Assembly: GCA_015067945.1 (NCBI GenBank) | Contig: SVLM01000007.1 | Location: forward strand, 1-64,000 | Source of the DNA: Oscillospiraceae bacterium | Lineage (GTDB): Bacteria; Bacillota; Clostridia; Oscillospirales; Oscillospiraceae | Reading direction: 5' to 3' | Length of the DNA: 64,000 bases | In this document: positions 43,076 to 50,130 of the stretch, one piece after another | How the letters are laid out: every line of letters starts with the position of its first letter | How positions within the stretch are numbered: the stretch's first letter is position 1 | Program-made: the position numbers and the translations under genes | Notes under the pieces: model-generated | Told to the model about the DNA's origin: nothing | Database searches by the model: none | What the model saw: only the letters and a program-made list of their open reading frames with translations

Positions 43076-44208
43076 ACCGCACTCCTGAAGAAAAATTATC
43101 CGATTATTTAGCTGATATTGACCAAGGTCTTTTGGATGAAGCAATGGCCGTGGACTCTGCGGAAAAGCTGCAAAAAGCTCGCAAGATTTTGCCCTTTTCC
43201 CAAAAGTCTTTGCTTCGATTGGCGGTAGCTGCCATGATCTGCGTCATCCTTTTGGCCAGCATCCTGCCAATTCTCCGCAGTCCTGCACCCCCGGCAGGGG
43301 CAGGTCAGCTGGATGTGCCGCCCAGCCTTATGGAACCCACCTGGGGCACAAGACCCACCGATCCTACAACTCCCCTGGATTCTACAATTCCCAGTATCCC
43401 TATTGAATCCCTGGATCCCCCCTGGGAAATCGTTGGAACAAATGTCTCCATTGATTCAGCGGATATGCTGAATTATTATTCCGCCCTGTACCTGCTTTCC
43501 CAGCAGCACCAAACCAGTCTCACTGCCGCGGGCAGCAGCTCCGGCTATAGTCTGACCCTTTTGGACGAACTGGATATCCCCATCGGCGAAACCTACCCTC
43601 AATTCCCAGCAGACGATCTGCCTCTGCCGGAAACCGAACCGTCGGAATGGGGAAGCGGATATGACACAGACAACACCGAACCACCGGATACCACCGAAGG
43701 CCCACCGATTGCACCCTCTACCCAACCCACTGAGCCAAAAGACGAGTTTTATTACTACGATATTGACCCAAGTGCCCAGTTTCATCTGTCAAAAGTATTA
43801 TTTTTCCGAATCTATTTGTCCGGTGACGGTTATCTGACACAGAAGATCGGCTCCGGCGTAGTGGATGTGGTCATTACCGATTTTGATATCTTCGGCGATT
43901 ACCTCATCACCTTCAAAAATGGCAATAGTTACTACTCCTGTCTCACCGATGGCAAGAGTCCAACCGAATATCGGTTTACAGCACACAAGTATATTCAAGG
44001 ATTTCAGGTCGTGAAGAATCTGGCACTGCAGGATCATCGATTTAATGTACAATTTGATGAAAACGGCCAGGCAACCTACTTTTCCTGCAACTACTTTGAG
44101 GAAGGCGAATGTCCGGTGCTGGGAAAGACTTATATTGCCGAAGTCAGCGAGAATTTAACCTTAGCGGAATTGGAAGAATACTTCCGCTCCGTGAAAATTC
44201 ACCAATAA
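43072..44208 (+). CDS. membrane protein partner of the ECF sigma factor (putative anti-sigma factor)
   Basis: The 378-residue protein has a short cytoplasmic N-terminus (1-45: TPEEKLSDYLADIDQGLLDEAMAVDS), one membrane helix (about 48-67), and a long outside part with Pro/Thr-rich linkers. The C-terminal domain (about 225-370) is beta-rich and I do not recognise it. Coupling to the sigma gene and this layout fit a membrane-anchored regulator of that sigma factor, though no zinc-containing ZAS motif is seen. The outside domain could sense an envelope signal (inference). Confidence 0.72.
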   Translation: MNRTPEEKLSDYLADIDQGLLDEAMAVDSAEKLQKARKILPFSQKSLLRLAVAAMICVILLASILPILRSPAPPAGAGQLDVPPSLMEPTWGTRPTDPTTPLDSTIPSIPIESLDPPWEIVGTNVSIDSADMLNYYSALYLLSQQHQTSLTAAGSSSGYSLTLLDELDIPIGETYPQFPADDLPLPETEPSEWGSGYDTDNTEPPDTTEGPPIAPSTQPTEPKDEFYYYDIDPSAQFHLSKVLFFRIYLSGDGYLTQKIGSGVVDVVITDFDIFGDYLITFKNGNSYYSCLTDGKSPTEYRFTAHKYIQGFQVVKNLALQDHRFNVQFDENGQATYFSCNYFEEGECPVLGKTYIAEVSENLTLAELEEYFRSVKIHQ

Positions 44209-44220
44209 CCCTCACACACG

Positions 44221-44254
44221 AAAAAGGCGTGCCATCCGGCACGCCTTTTTTATG
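44221..44254 (+). terminator. bidirectional terminator between the anti-sigma-like gene and the CDF gene
   Basis: AAAAAGGCGTGCC/GGCACGCCTTTTT with ATCC loop has A and T runs on both sides and serves convergent genes (44208 on the plus strand, 44259 on the minus strand). Confidence 0.88.
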
Positions 44255-44258
44255 TTTG

Positions 44259-45422
44259 TCAATCCACCAAATCGAAGGTGATCACCGTGTGATAAACACC
44301 GCCATCTTCTTTTTGGAGAGTATCGTTAATGGTTTGTTGAATGCTCGCCTTTTGACCAGCCATGTCGTGGGGTAACGCCACGTCAAAAATTAGATTGCTG
44401 TGCCCCGTGCCGCGAACCATGCGAAAATCATGTAGAGTCAGCCGGGAATCCAAGCCTGTGAGGATGGATTCGATTTCTTTTTTCACCGCCTGGATCTCCG
44501 GATCGTCAGTCACCACCGGATCATAGTGAATCACCAAATGAACCTGGTGCTTTTCAAAACACAGCCGTTCCATATCATCGATGATCTCATGGCACACCAA
44601 AGGGTCTTCTTTCTGATCCATTTCCACATGGATGCTGGCAAACCGCTGTCCAGGGCCATAGTCATGCACCATCAGGTCGTGCCAGCCCAGCACCCGGTCA
44701 TTGCCATCCAAAACCCGGACGATCTTTTGCCGTAGCTCTGGACTGGCGGCTTCGCCCAGCAGAGGACTGATGGTCTGCTTTGCCAAATATGCACCGCTGT
44801 AAAGGATGAACAATGCCACCGCCATACCCATGTAACCGTCCACCGCCAGATGCGTTAGTTGCTCCACAACCGTTGCCAACAGAACTGCACCAGTGGCAAT
44901 CACATCGTTGCGGCTGTCTGCGGATACCGCCAGCAAGGCGGTAGAATCAATGAGTTTTCCCAGCTTGCGGTTAAACAGGCACATCCACAGCTTCACCGCC
45001 ATGGACGCAGCAAGAACCACTATCAGCGGTACAGATACCACCACCGCAGAGGGGTGAAGAATCTTGTCCAGAGAGGTCTTGACCAGTTCGAAGCCGATGA
45101 CAATGATCAAGGCCGCAACCGCGAGACCGGATAAGTATTCAAATCTGGCATGGCCGTAGGGATGCTCGCTGTCTGCAGGCTTTTCCGCCAGCTTAAAGCC
45201 GATCAAGGTCACGATGGAGCTGGCAGCGTCGGAAAAGTTGTTCATGGCATCAGCAGCTACCGATACCGCACCGGCCAGAATGCCCACCACCAGCTTGGCT
45301 GTCGCAAGCAGCAGATTACAAAAAATGCCAACTGCACCGGAAAGCTTGCCGATTGCCGCCCGTGTTCCCGACTCCTGCGGATTCCGATTTCGTATAAATA
45401 GTTTCAATAACAATTTTGTCAT
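44259..45422 (-). CDS. cation diffusion facilitator family transporter
   Basis: The 387-residue protein has six membrane helices and a C-terminal cytoplasmic domain with a further 70-residue extension. The metal site in helix 2 reads NNFSD (Asn61, Asp65) and in helix 5 DSRND (Asp-x3-Asp), where zinc transporters have His-x3-Asp. An NxxxD/DxxxD pair is the pattern linked to manganese-type CDF exporters, so Mn(II) efflux is the best guess (inference). The HPYGHARFEYLSGL segment is typical of the family. The RBS GGAGG is 7 bases from the ATG. Confidence 0.9.
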   Translation of the reverse strand: MTKLLLKLFIRNRNPQESGTRAAIGKLSGAVGIFCNLLLATAKLVVGILAGAVSVAADAMNNFSDAASSIVTLIGFKLAEKPADSEHPYGHARFEYLSGLAVAALIIVIGFELVKTSLDKILHPSAVVVSVPLIVVLAASMAVKLWMCLFNRKLGKLIDSTALLAVSADSRNDVIATGAVLLATVVEQLTHLAVDGYMGMAVALFILYSGAYLAKQTISPLLGEAASPELRQKIVRVLDGNDRVLGWHDLMVHDYGPGQRFASIHVEMDQKEDPLVCHEIIDDMERLCFEKHQVHLVIHYDPVVTDDPEIQAVKKEIESILTGLDSRLTLHDFRMVRGTGHSNLIFDVALPHDMAGQKASIQQTINDTLQKEDGGVYHTVITFDLVD

Positions 45423-45487
45423 AAAAACCTCCGAACATTACATATATTGCTTGGAAGCTATATTGCATAAATAGAAAAGATAGGTAA

Positions 45488-45865
45488 TTATTTTAAGTCC
45501 TCACTGAACACAAATTGTGTGTTGACAGGAATTTTGAAATACTCATTATCTCCATTGTCAATTAGTATGAGTGTATTTTCATCTTTGATTTCAAACCGAA
45601 ACGTTGTGCTTTGCGAGGTGGCAATAATCGTTCCATTCACCACCTCATATGTGCCATATTCTGCATAAGAAATAACTGCTCCAGTCCCAAATAGAAATTT
45701 ATTTTCCTTTGCATTCAAGTATAGATACGGCGTAAACATTTCCTCGTAATTGCCAACAGCATAATAATTGCCGGATAGCAAAGAAGGGACATTGCTATTA
45801 GAAGTACAACCGACAGCGGAAACCAAAACAATTATACAAACAAAACAACACAGTATTTGCTTCAT
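45488..45865 (-). CDS. small AT-rich lipoprotein, coupled to the four-helix-bundle gene
   Basis: The 125-residue product has a lipoprotein signal (MKQILCCFVCIIVLVSAVGC, Cys20) and a beta-rich body (YAEYGTYEVVNGTIIATSQSTTFRFEIKDENTLILIDNG) that looks like a small beta-sandwich. No family recognised. Its ATG at 45865 overlaps the stop of the four-helix-bundle gene (ATGA), with GGAG upstream, so translation is probably coupled. Base use is more AT-rich than in the CDF or yerC genes on either side, as expected of acquired DNA. Confidence 0.68.
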   Translation of the reverse strand: MKQILCCFVCIIVLVSAVGCTSNSNVPSLLSGNYYAVGNYEEMFTPYLYLNAKENKFLFGTGAVISYAEYGTYEVVNGTIIATSQSTTFRFEIKDENTLILIDNGDNEYFKIPVNTQFVFSEDLK

Positions 45866-46215
45866 TTCACATTCTCCTTTGCGGTTTTGCAAGAGGCGAT
45901 GAGTAATCTGCGAATATTGCCGCACAGTCTCTCGGCGTATTGATAGGTAGTACTATCGATCCTCTTGGTTTCATGCATCAATTTTAACCAACAACTCGTT
46001 TCGTTTGATTCTTTCAATGCGATTTCCAGCTTTGCAACAAAGTCTTTCTTGCTCTGTGCGTACTGTGCTTCGTGAATATTAGCTCCAACCGATGTACCAG
46101 CCCTTGCAAGCTGATCGGTCATATAAGAACTTTTCGGTGCAGTGATACCGTCAGCAAGATTCACAATCGCAACCGCAAATTCAAAAGACAACGCAAGTAA
46201 TTTGTTTTCAGACAT
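45862..46215 (-). CDS. four-helix-bundle protein (23S rRNA intervening-sequence protein family)
   Basis: The 117-residue helical protein carries family marks: SFEFAVAIVNL in helix 1, YMTDQLARAGTSVGANIHEAQYAQSKKDFVAKLEIALKESNETSCWLKLM through helices 2 and 3, and a last helix ending RRLLIASCKTAKENVK. The family (S23/IVP) is known from intervening sequences in 23S rRNA of Leptospira and Coxiella and is related to the Avd accessory proteins of diversity-generating retroelements. Here it is not in rRNA. The start at 46215 is set by GAAGG and by the promoter at 46238-46266. The biochemical role of the family is unknown. Confidence 0.88.
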   Translation of the reverse strand: MSENKLLALSFEFAVAIVNLADGITAPKSSYMTDQLARAGTSVGANIHEAQYAQSKKDFVAKLEIALKESNETSCWLKLMHETKRIDSTTYQYAERLCGNIRRLLIASCKTAKENVK

Positions 46216-46237
46216 GCAAGCACCTTCTTTCATGATC

Positions 46238-46266
46238 GTTATAACACAATTCCTTGCGTTTTGCAA
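46238..46266 (-). promoter_or_regulatory. promoter of the four-helix-bundle gene
   Basis: Minus-strand TTGCAA (46261-46266), 17 bases, TATAAC (46238-46243). The -35 box lies inside the terminal inverted repeat of the adjoining hairpin array, so the array supplies part of the promoter. The transcript start near 46231 excludes longer readings of the ORF. Confidence 0.75.
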
Positions 46267-46441
46267 TGACATATCGCATTCGCGATATGATATACGGCAA
46301 TGCCGTGTGATATATTTGCGATGCAAATATGATATAATATCCGTTCCTTCATATGCCGAAGGCATATATCATCGCACAACAGTGCGATATCATATCGAAG
46401 ATATATCACCCGTTCCGAAGGGAACGGATATCATTGCAAAA
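46259..46441. repeat. array of seven different hairpins with GATAT linkers and inverted ends
   Basis: The outer ends are TTTTGCAATGA and TCATTGCAAAA. Between them lie seven short hairpins with different stems: 46271-46288, 46294-46306, 46312-46330, 46351-46367, 46371-46388, 46392-46404 and 46410-46427. They have 3-4-base loops (often GAA) and are separated by GATAT or TGATAT. A lone CCGTTCC at 46341 can also pair with the last stem. The stem sequences differ, so this is not a tandem copy of one unit, and not a CRISPR array. No ORF crosses it credibly. Confidence 0.85.
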
Positions 46442-46477
46442 AGCCCCTTTTGTCTGGTAGACAAAAGGGGCTTTTTG
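46437..46477 (-). terminator. terminator of tRNA-Gly
   Basis: GCAAAAAGCCCCTTTTGTCT pairs perfectly with its complement around a GGT loop. The stem is symmetrical with T-runs in both directions. It lies between tRNA-Gly and the hairpin array. Confidence 0.88.
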
Positions 46478-46479
46478 CA

Positions 46480-46555
46480 TGGAGCGGGTGACGAGGCTCG
46501 AACTCGCTACCTCCACCTTGGCAAGGTGGCGCTCTACCGGATGAGCTACACCCGC
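46480..46555 (-). tRNA. tRNA-Gly (anticodon GCC)
   Basis: Minus strand: acceptor GCGGGTG/CACCCGC, D-arm TAGCTCATCCGGTAGAGC, anticodon loop TTGCCAA (anticodon GCC) between CACC and GGTG, T-arm GAGTTCGAGCCTC, discriminator T and encoded CCA. Confidence 0.95.
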
Positions 46556-46567
46556 GGAACAAGTGAC

Positions 46568-46595
46568 ATTATAGCACTAATTTTCATTTTGTCAA
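46568..46595 (-). promoter_or_regulatory. promoter of tRNA-Gly
   Basis: Minus-strand TTGACA (46590-46595), 16 bases, TATAAT (46568-46573), 12 bases before the tRNA. Confidence 0.85.
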
Positions 46596-46614
46596 CACGA
46601 AATTTCGCTTTTTT

Positions 46615-46658
46615 TGAAAAAAGCTTCTTGCAGGGCAAGGTGCTTCCCTGCCCTGCAA
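46615..46658 (-). terminator. terminator of the ABC transporter-yerC unit
   Basis: Minus-strand TTGCAGGGCA/TGCCCTGCAA stem followed by GAAGCTTTTTT. Confidence 0.8.
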
Positions 46659-46664
46659 AAATCT

Positions 46665-46937
46665 TCAATCCTTCTTCAAAAGCGTTGCGTAGCCTTTGCC
46701 GTACTGCACGCATCGGGACACCCGGCTCAAGGTGGCCGATGAAATATCGCCCTGAGCGATGACCTGATTATAGGTATTGCCCTCCAGCAGCAGCCGTGCC
46801 GCACGGACACGCTCTGCCATATTCTCAATTTCCTTCTGTGTGCACAGATCCGTGAACAGTGCCTCGCAGTCCTCCACAGATTCCAGGCTGGTAATCAGCC
46901 GGTACAGCTCCTGAATACGCATTTTCTTATCCGTCAT
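46665..46937 (-). CDS. YerC/YecD family TrpR-related protein
   Basis: This 90-residue helical DNA-binding protein resembles TrpR, with the helix-turn-helix ERVRAARLLLEGNTYNQVIAQGDISSATLSRVSRCVQYG (about 42-80). YerC-type proteins are common in Firmicutes, but their targets and ligand are not established. The start MTDKK at 46937 is chosen, 9 bases from GGAGG; the ATG three codons earlier directly touches that site. It follows the ABC transporter ATPase gene after 15 bases and probably shares its transcript. Confidence 0.88.
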   Translation of the reverse strand: MTDKKMRIQELYRLITSLESVEDCEALFTDLCTQKEIENMAERVRAARLLLEGNTYNQVIAQGDISSATLSRVSRCVQYGKGYATLLKKD

Positions 46938-46952
46938 GGCAGGCATCCTCCG

Positions 46953-47663
46953 TTATTCCGCGTCAAACCGACGGCTTAAAAAGGCCCGGGTCTTTTCGCT
47001 TTTGGGATTCTCAAAAACTTCCTCCGGGGTACCCATCTCCTCGATGACCCCGTCTGCCATATATATTACCACATCTGCTACACATTTTGCAAATGCCATT
47101 TCGTGAGTAACCACGATCATGGTGTGATTTTTTTGCTTTAAGCCCCGGATGACTCGCAAAACCTCATCCGTCAGCTCCGGATCCAAGGCACTGGTAGGCT
47201 CATCAAAGCAAAGGATCTCCGGCTGCATGGCCAACGCTCTGGCGATTGCCACCCGCTGCTGCTGACCGCCGGACAGCTGCCAGGGATAAGCGTCCAGCTT
47301 ATCCGCCAGTCCCACCTGCCCCAGCAAGCTTTCCGCTTTTGTGCGAATATCGGACTTGCCGCCGATTTTCAGCAGTTTGGGTGCCAGGGTCACATTTTCC
47401 AGTGCCGTATACTGGGGAAACAGATTAAAATTTTGAAACACCAAGCCAAACTGCTGTCGGCTTGCCGGTTTTCCCTCCACCAGAATTTCTCCGGAGTCCG
47501 GTGTTTCCAGAAAGTTCAGGCATCGCAGCAGCGTGGTCTTTCCGCTGCCGGAGGAACCGATGATGGCCAGCACCTGACCCTGCTCCAGAGAAAAGCTGAC
47601 GCCCCGCAGAACCTGGGCTTTATCAAATTGCTTTTGAAGTCCGTTTACCTGCAACAGTGCCAT
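46953..47663 (-). CDS. polar amino acid ABC transporter ATP-binding protein
   Basis: The 236-residue ATPase of the GlnQ/HisP type has Walker A GSSGSGKTT, Q-loop GLVFQNFNLFPQYTALENV, signature LSGGQQQRVAIARALAM, Walker B ILCFDEPTSALDP and H-loop VVTHEMAFA. It is third in the order substrate-binding protein, permease, ATPase, with very short gaps. Import of a polar amino acid is likely; the exact substrate cannot be read. Confidence 0.94.
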   Translation of the reverse strand: MALLQVNGLQKQFDKAQVLRGVSFSLEQGQVLAIIGSSGSGKTTLLRCLNFLETPDSGEILVEGKPASRQQFGLVFQNFNLFPQYTALENVTLAPKLLKIGGKSDIRTKAESLLGQVGLADKLDAYPWQLSGGQQQRVAIARALAMQPEILCFDEPTSALDPELTDEVLRVIRGLKQKNHTMIVVTHEMAFAKCVADVVIYMADGVIEEMGTPEEVFENPKSEKTRAFLSRRFDAE

Positions 47664-47666
47664 ACG

Positions 47667-48314
47667 TTAACCTCTGAAATAATTAAGCTTTTTCTCCACG
47701 GTGCTGAACAGAATAGTCAGCAACCCGTTGAACACCAGGTAGAATGCACCGGTGTAGAACAGCGGCCAAATCAAACCGCTTTTAATGAAGGATTCGCCGG
47801 CCCAGATCACCTCGTATACCGCAATGATCCGTGCCAAGGCAGTATCCTTGACCAAGGTGATGATCTCGTTGCTCATAGGCGGCACGATCCGCTTAACCAC
47901 CTGCAGCAGCACCACCCGAAAGAAGGTCTGAGACCTGCTCAGTCCCAGCACCTGACCGGCTTCCCATTGTCCCTGGCTGATGCTTTCAATGCCGCCCCGG
48001 TAGATCTCGGCAAAATAACAGGCGTAATTGATGGAAAAGGCCACAATCACCGCCGTAAACCGGGGCAATGCACGCATATGGAATATCAAACCCGGTCCGT
48101 AGAAGATCACCATCAGCTGCAGCATCAAGGGCGTGCCGCGAATGACCCAGATGAAGCCCCGGATCAGCCACCGCAGGGGTTTGATCCGGCTCATGGAGCC
48201 AAAGCATACCAGCAAGCCCAGGGGCAGAGAAAACACCAAAGTCAGTGCAAAAACCTTTAGCGTTTCCTCAAAGCCCTGCAAAAGCTGCAGCGTTACCGAC
48301 AGAAACTGTCCCAT
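47667..48314 (-). CDS. polar amino acid ABC transporter permease
   Basis: The 215-residue HisM/GlnP-type permease has about five membrane helices and the EAA loop EIYRGGIESISQGQWEAGQVLGLSRSQTFFRVVLLQVVKRIVPPMSNE, which contacts the ATPase. A single permease gene implies a homodimer. It starts 5 bases after the stop of the binding-protein gene with only a weak ribosome-binding site, so it probably depends on translational coupling. Confidence 0.93.
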   Translation of the reverse strand: MGQFLSVTLQLLQGFEETLKVFALTLVFSLPLGLLVCFGSMSRIKPLRWLIRGFIWVIRGTPLMLQLMVIFYGPGLIFHMRALPRFTAVIVAFSINYACYFAEIYRGGIESISQGQWEAGQVLGLSRSQTFFRVVLLQVVKRIVPPMSNEIITLVKDTALARIIAVYEVIWAGESFIKSGLIWPLFYTGAFYLVFNGLLTILFSTVEKKLNYFRG

Positions 48315-48318
48315 AGCT

Positions 48319-49104
48319 TTACTTAATGTCGGCCAAAGTCAATCCGTACTTATCCGCCAAGGTCTTCAGGGTGCCGTCGGCCATCAGCTTCTTCAGGAAA
48401 TCATTGAGCTTTGCGGTCACATCGGAATCCTTACGGAAGCCAATGCCGTATTCCTCCTCAGTCAGAGAAATGCTCTTGGCCAGATCGGCATAGCTGGTGC
48501 CGGCACCGGTCATATTGTTGGCCATGGTAATATCGATGACGCAGGCATCGGCAGTACCGGCGGCTACCTCCATCAAAGCATTGTCCTGATACTGTACTTC
48601 GATCAAATTGGTAAAGCCTGCTTCCTTAGCGGCGTCTTCGCCGGCAGAATCATTTTCCACCGCAACGGACAGATCCTTCATGCTCGCCACATCGGGATAC
48701 TGAGCGATTTTATCGGCCTTCATAACAATGACCTGAGCATTCAGTACATAGGGAATGGAGCAGGAGGTATTGTTCAGCACATCATCACTGATGGTCATGC
48801 CGTTCCAGATCACATCGATCTGCTTGGTTTCCAGCTCGATAAACTTCTTGCCCCAGTCAGCTATGACAAAAAACTCGATCTCTACGCCCAGCTCTTTTGC
48901 AAACAGGGTAGCCAGTTCCGCATCAAAGCCGGTCCAGTTGCCGTTTTCATCCTTAAAGTCCATGGGTGCGTACTCGGTGATGCCCACCACGAGCTTGCCC
49001 TTGTTCTGAATGTCCTTCAGATCCGAGCCGGACTCCTGGACACAGCCAGCAAAGCAGCCCAGCACCAACAAGATAGCCATTACCATTGCGAACATTTTTT
49101 TCAT
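48319..49104 (-). CDS. polar amino acid ABC transporter substrate-binding lipoprotein
   Basis: The 261-residue family-3 solute-binding protein has a lipoprotein signal (LLVLGCFAGC, Cys21). Its fold begins GKLVVGITEYAPMDFKDENGNWTGFDAELATLFAKELG, the usual amino-acid-binding start, with VIWNGMTI, ALMEVAAGTADACVID and YGIGFRKDSDVTAKLNDFLKKL. It is first in the operon behind a near-consensus promoter. The substrate is unknown. Confidence 0.93.
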   Translation of the reverse strand: MKKMFAMVMAILLVLGCFAGCVQESGSDLKDIQNKGKLVVGITEYAPMDFKDENGNWTGFDAELATLFAKELGVEIEFFVIADWGKKFIELETKQIDVIWNGMTISDDVLNNTSCSIPYVLNAQVIVMKADKIAQYPDVASMKDLSVAVENDSAGEDAAKEAGFTNLIEVQYQDNALMEVAAGTADACVIDITMANNMTGAGTSYADLAKSISLTEEEYGIGFRKDSDVTAKLNDFLKKLMADGTLKTLADKYGLTLADIK

Positions 49105-49150
49105 AAGAATCCATCCTTTCGTCCCCGTGGGGATTTGTTGTGATGGCCGT

Positions 49151-49179
49151 ATTATACTTTATCGCTTTAGCGTTGTAAA
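49151..49179 (-). promoter_or_regulatory. promoter of the amino acid ABC transporter operon
   Basis: Minus-strand TTTACA (49174-49179), 17 bases, TATAAT (49151-49156). The leader is about 40 bases, too short for a T-box. An imperfect CTTTACAACGCTAAAG inverted repeat overlaps the -35 side and could be an operator. Confidence 0.8.
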
Positions 49180-49313
49180 GTGTTATTTTGCAATTTTTGG
49201 TCATTTTGTAGGCCTGCACAAAAACAAGCTCCGCTTTGGCACTTTAGTTTGGTAAAGTTATACCGTTTGCAAATTGTTTACATTTTCCCGACCCTCATCC
49301 ACCCTTACATCCG

Positions 49314-49342
49314 TTGACGGACAATAAAAAATATGGTATACT
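49314..49342 (+). promoter_or_regulatory. promoter of the leader-peptide/attenuator unit
   Basis: TTGACG (49314-49319), 17 bases, TATACT (49337-49342). The transcript would begin near 49349, 25 bases before the leader ORF. Confidence 0.8.
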
Positions 49343-49373
49343 AATATTGAACACAAAACAGGAGGTGATCGCC

Positions 49374-49463
49374 ATGGTAAATGCTGTAAGCCGGTGGGGC
49401 TTTTTGTGCGTTACTGTGGGACACCGATCAAATAGAAATAAAGCGAACATAGTAAGCACATAA
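49374..49463 (+). CDS. 29-residue leader peptide
   Basis: A very strong AGGAGGTGATCGCC precedes an ATG that opens a 29-codon ORF, beginning MVNAVSRWGFLCVTVGHRSN. The TAA at 49461-49463 falls inside the 5' arm of a terminator stem. Near-consensus promoter, ideal ribosome-binding site and overlap with a terminator are the classic parts of a translation-dependent attenuator, as known for some antibiotic-resistance genes. I do not identify the peptide with a named leader. Confidence 0.68.
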   Translation: MVNAVSRWGFLCVTVGHRSNRNKANIVST

Positions 49464-49505
49464 GCTGCACCGAATGATGGGCAGTTTGTGTGCTTTTAAA
49501 TTTTT
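49454..49505 (+). terminator. attenuator/terminator overlapping the leader peptide stop
   Basis: AAGCACATAAGCTGC (49454-49468) pairs over 15 positions, two of them G-U, with GCAGTTTGTGTGCTT (49481-49495), followed by TTTAAATTTTT. A ribosome stalled in the leader ORF would cover or free the 5' arm. Confidence 0.75.
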
Positions 49506-49577
49506 ATGGAATTTTGTATCGAATCGGGGAAACTTTTCACTCTTTGTAAGTGAGAGCAAAAGTGGGAGGTGTTTCCG

Positions 49578-49586
49578 ATGAAGTAA
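49578..49586 (+). CDS. two-codon mini-ORF (Met-Lys-stop) behind a strong ribosome-binding site
   Basis: GGGAGGTGTTTCCG is followed by ATGAAGTAA. The site lies inside a foldable segment (GGAAAC...GTTTCC, 49530-49576, with ACTTTT/AAAAGT inside). It may be a regulatory minimal ORF or the decayed start of a lost gene. Confidence 0.35.
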   Translation: MK

Positions 49587-49653
49587 TATGTCACGGTGTG
49601 GGTGCTTGTTAGGCTGCATCACGCCGTATACCGGTATTACCAGGAGGCAATTT

Positions 49654-50109
49654 ATGAAAAATGTTTGTTTGTTTTTGATCGTTGTTCTTTTGCTTGGTTG
49701 CTTCGCAGGGTGTCAGGAAGCACAGGAGGGCACAAAAGGTCCGATCCAGAACGAGGACGGAACCTTGGCCGACTGGATGAAAAGAGAAATAGAGAGAAAT
49801 GGCAGAGATGTAACTTGGTACGAGGACGGTTCACCATCGGGTTATCGCTACTATGGAACAGAGAATGGATATGTTTTTCTGTTTATCGCCGGTGGTGGGC
49901 AAATGACCACTACAAAAGTTATTGGAAATTGTAGATTCACCTATCCAATCGACTTTTATTTAACGGCATATAAAGACGGAGAATTCTATTGGCTGGAAGA
50001 TCTTTATAACGAAGGCATACTGAGTGACGAGTGTATTGCGAGAATATGCGATGCACACTATGGACAGGGTACTGCCGCTCCACCATTAGCTACAGTGCCT
50101 AATGAATAA
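49654..50109 (+). CDS. hypothetical lipoprotein, 151 residues
   Basis: The signal MKNVCLFLIVVLLLGCFAGC (Cys20) follows AGGAGG. The mature part starts with an acidic stretch and has aromatic-rich segments (YEDGSPSGYRYYGTENGYVFLF; YPIDFYLTAYKDGEFYWLEDLYNEG) but no family I recognise. It is 21 bases before the subtilase gene and shares its AT-rich composition, so the two probably form one unit. It might act with the protease at the surface, for instance as inhibitor or partner, but this is only suggested by position. Confidence 0.72.
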   Translation: MKNVCLFLIVVLLLGCFAGCQEAQEGTKGPIQNEDGTLADWMKREIERNGRDVTWYEDGSPSGYRYYGTENGYVFLFIAGGGQMTTTKVIGNCRFTYPIDFYLTAYKDGEFYWLEDLYNEGILSDECIARICDAHYGQGTAAPPLATVPNE

Positions 50110-50130
50110 TCTGTTAAAGAGGAGGAATTT

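Noticed and set aside
45862..46365. Longer reading of the four-helix-bundle ORF through the hairpin array
   Set aside because: A good promoter and ribosome-binding site lie inside the longer reading, and the extra codons are only palindromic repeat.
46259..46441. CRISPR-like array
   Set aside because: The units are palindromes with differing sequences and 5-6-base linkers, with no constant repeat of 23-47 bases and no unique spacers; no cas genes are nearby.
48319..49180. T-box control of the amino acid ABC transporter
   Set aside because: The leader from the promoter to the start codon is only about 40 bases.
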